Positions 62,208 to 64,000 of a DNA stretch of 64,000 bases are shown piece after piece. Each line of letters begins with the position of its first letter. Within the stretch, counting starts at the first letter, position 1. The stretch covers positions 1-64,000 of the forward strand of contig UQKK01000012.1 in the NCBI GenBank assembly GCA_900541505.1. The letters are read 5' to 3'. A program made the position numbers and the translations under genes. Source of the stretch: an uncultured Ruminococcus sp. (GTDB lineage: Bacteria > Bacillota > Clostridia > Lachnospirales > Lachnospiraceae). A model generated the notes under the pieces. That model worked only from the letters and a program-made list of their open reading frames with translations. It was not told the DNA's origin and did no database searches.

Positions 62208-64000
62208 TTATTTTTTCTTAAGGATTGATGCAATATACTTGCCAGTATAAGATTTTTTATTCTTCGCAATCTCCTCCGGCGTTCCCGTGGCAACGATGGT
62301 TCCCCCCTTGTCGCCGCCTTCCGGTCCGATGTCGATGATGTAGTCCGCCGTCTTGATGACATCCAGATTGTGCTCAATGACAACCACAGTATTCCCGTCC
62401 CCTGCCAGGCGCTGCAGGATTTCCGTCAGCTTGTGCACATCAGCAAAATGCAGCCCTGTCGTAGGCTCATCCAGGATGTAGACCGTCTTTCCCGTGCTCC
62501 TGCGGCTCAGCTCGGACGCCAGCTTAATGCGCTGCGCCTCACCGCCGGAAAGTTCCGTCGAAGGCTGCCCCAGACGGATATAGGAAAGCCCCACATCGTT
62601 TAATGTCTCCATTTTTCTGCGGATACTCGGCACATGCTCGAAAAATTTCAGTGCCTCCTCCACCGTCATGTTCAGCACATCATAGATTGTTTTGCCTTTA
62701 TATTTCACCTCCAGCGTCTCCCGGTTGTAGCGCTTGCCCCCGCAGACCTCACAGGGCACATAGACATCCGGAAGGAAATGCATCTCAATTTTAATGATTC
62801 CGTCTCCGCTGCACGCCTCACACCGTCCGCCTTTGACATTGAAGCTGAATCTTCCTTTTTTGTAGCCTCTCGCCTTGGCATCCGGTGTCGCCGCGAACAA
62901 ATCTCGAATCAGGTCAAACACTCCCGTATAAGTCGCCGGATTGGAACGCGGTGTCCGTCCGATGGGCGACTGGTCGATATTGATGACCTTATCGACCTGG
63001 TCCAGCCCTTCAATCTTCTTATGCTTTCCCGGAATGGTCCGCGCGCGGTTCAGCTCCTTCGCCAGTTTCTTATACAGAATCTCATTGATAAGCGAACTCT
63101 TGCCCGAACCGGACACCCCGGTCACACAGGTCATCACTCCCAGAGGAATCTCCACATCTATATTTTTCAGGTTGTTTTCACGCGCTCCCACAATCTTTAA
63201 AAATCCTGTGGGGGGCTTCCTCTCATTCGGAACCGGTATCTTAATCTTTCCGCTTAAATACGCGCCGGTGATGGATTTTTCATTCTGCATGATTTCCTTG
63301 GCAGTCCCCACTGCGACCACTTCACCGCCGTGCTCTCCGGCGCCGGGTCCGATGTCTACCACACAGTCGGCTGCCAGCATGGTATCCTCGTCATGCTCCA
63401 CCACAATCAGCGTATTTCCCAAATCCCGCAGGTGCTTCAATGTCGCCAGCAGTTTGTCATTGTCTCTCTGGTGCAGCCCGATACTGGGCTCGTCCAGAAT
63501 ATATGCCACGCCCACCAGCCCGGAACCAATCTGCGTTGCCAGACGAATTCTCTGCGCCTCGCCGCCGGACAGCGACCCCGCTGCCCTGGCAAGCGTCAGA
63601 TATTCCAGCCCCACATCCATCAAAAACTGGGTTCTCGCCTTAATCTCCTTCAAAATCTGGCTTCCTATGAGCATCTGCGTCTCCGACAGCTCCAGACCCG
63701 CAAGGAATTTCTGCAGATAGTCTATTGACAAGGCAGTCACTTCCGCAATATTTTTTTCTCCCACCGTGACAGCCAGCGCTCCCGGCTTCAGCCTCTGACC
63801 GCCGCAGGCAGAACAGGGCGTGATGTTCATAAACGTCTCATATTCCGCCTTCATCGCCTCGGAGCCGGTCTCCCGGTATCTGCGCTCCACATTCTTTATC
63901 AAGCCTTCAAACGCCACATCATAGACGCCTTCTCCGCGCTGTCCTTTATAGTAGACCTTCACAGACTTCCCATTGGTCCCGTGAATCAGGACGTCGTGAA
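62208..64000 (-). CDS. uvrA: UvrA, excinuclease ABC subunit A (5' part missing at window edge)
   Basis: The reading frame enters from the right edge (the in-frame GTG at 63962 is internal) and gives the C-terminal 597 or so residues. Present are the first-domain signature SLSGGEAQRIRLATQIGSG, the zinc module CSACGGQRLKPG, the second Walker A TGVSGSGKSSLINEIL, the zinc finger CEACSGDG...CEVCGGKR and the second signature LSGGEAQRIKLASEL. UvrA finds DNA damage in nucleotide excision repair. Confidence 0.96.
   Translation of the reverse strand, partial: HDVLIHGTNGKSVKVYYKGQRGEGVYDVAFEGLIKNVERRYRETGSEAMKAEYETFMNITPCSACGGQRLKPGALAVTVGEKNIAEVTALSIDYLQKFLAGLELSETQMLIGSQILKEIKARTQFLMDVGLEYLTLARAAGSLSGGEAQRIRLATQIGSGLVGVAYILDEPSIGLHQRDNDKLLATLKHLRDLGNTLIVVEHDEDTMLAADCVVDIGPGAGEHGGEVVAVGTAKEIMQNEKSITGAYLSGKIKIPVPNERKPPTGFLKIVGARENNLKNIDVEIPLGVMTCVTGVSGSGKSSLINEILYKKLAKELNRARTIPGKHKKIEGLDQVDKVINIDQSPIGRTPRSNPATYTGVFDLIRDLFAATPDAKARGYKKGRFSFNVKGGRCEACSGDGIIKIEMHFLPDVYVPCEVCGGKRYNRETLEVKYKGKTIYDVLNMTVEEALKFFEHVPSIRRKMETLNDVGLSYIRLGQPSTELSGGEAQRIKLASELSRRSTGKTVYILDEPTTGLHFADVHKLTEILQRLAGDGNTVVVIEHNLDVIKTADYIIDIGPEGGDKGGTIVATGTPEEIAKNKKSYTGKYIASILKKK

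Overview
The window looks like the chromosome of a low-to-mid GC Gram-positive anaerobe of the Clostridia, most likely a gut Lachnospiraceae (Blautia/Dorea/Mediterraneibacter type). This is inferred from strong AGGAGG-type ribosome binding sites, SigA-like promoters with 17-bp spacers, DltABCD, LCP, CdaA-CdaR, MreB, RecD2 and ComF homologues, and the DUF6020 and Rpn families. No search was run. Nearly every gene lies on the minus strand; the plus-strand exceptions are a partial ORF at the left edge, one DUF6020 gene and one Rpn nuclease.

Layout. (1) 1-9,979: a first surface-polysaccharide cluster. It holds three glycosyltransferases, a Wzx-like flippase, two DUF6020 (probable GT-C) membrane proteins and a GtrA/GtrB-like pair, transcribed leftwards from a good promoter at 9,951-9,979. 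(2) 10,189-11,447: a lone Rpn-family nuclease gene and a hairpin. (3) 11,506-17,651: a non-canonical dlt-like operon with an MBOAT protein, an SGNH-like protein, an adenylating ligase, a 37-residue membrane peptide, an SSS-family symporter and a separately promoted carrier protein. (4) 17,671-17,834: a palindrome-rich intergenic element with a terminator. (5) 17,859-28,914: a lipoprotein, a large secreted transglutaminase-like repeat protein, a canonical dltABCD operon, and a secreted GH25 muramidase carrying the same 95-residue repeats. (6) 28,962-51,301: a long Wzx/Wzy-type capsule operon. It includes a dehydratase-aminotransferase-phosphoglycosyltransferase initiation module, a set of genes fitting UDP-2,3-diacetamido-uronic acid synthesis, glycosyltransferases, flippase, two polymerase/ligase-like proteins, Wzz-like and degenerate CpsD-like proteins, and an AT3 acyltransferase. 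(7) 51,356-57,991: an LCP ligase, a nucleotidyltransferase, HPr, CdaR, CdaA and two membrane proteins. (8) 58,018-64,000: housekeeping genes comF, recD2, mreB and the 3' part of uvrA.

How it fits together: the capsule operon makes and exports a polymer, and the LCP protein next to it is the likely enzyme that attaches such polymers to peptidoglycan. Two separate carrier-protein/MBOAT systems probably decorate extracellular polymers with amino-acyl (D-alanyl) or similar groups. The two repeat proteins flanking the canonical dlt operon are probably secreted wall-active enzymes. The most unusual element is the dlt-like operon with an embedded Na+-symporter and its tiny accessory peptide (11,506-17,651). 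The 95-residue repeat family shared by two different enzymes around dltABCD is the second.
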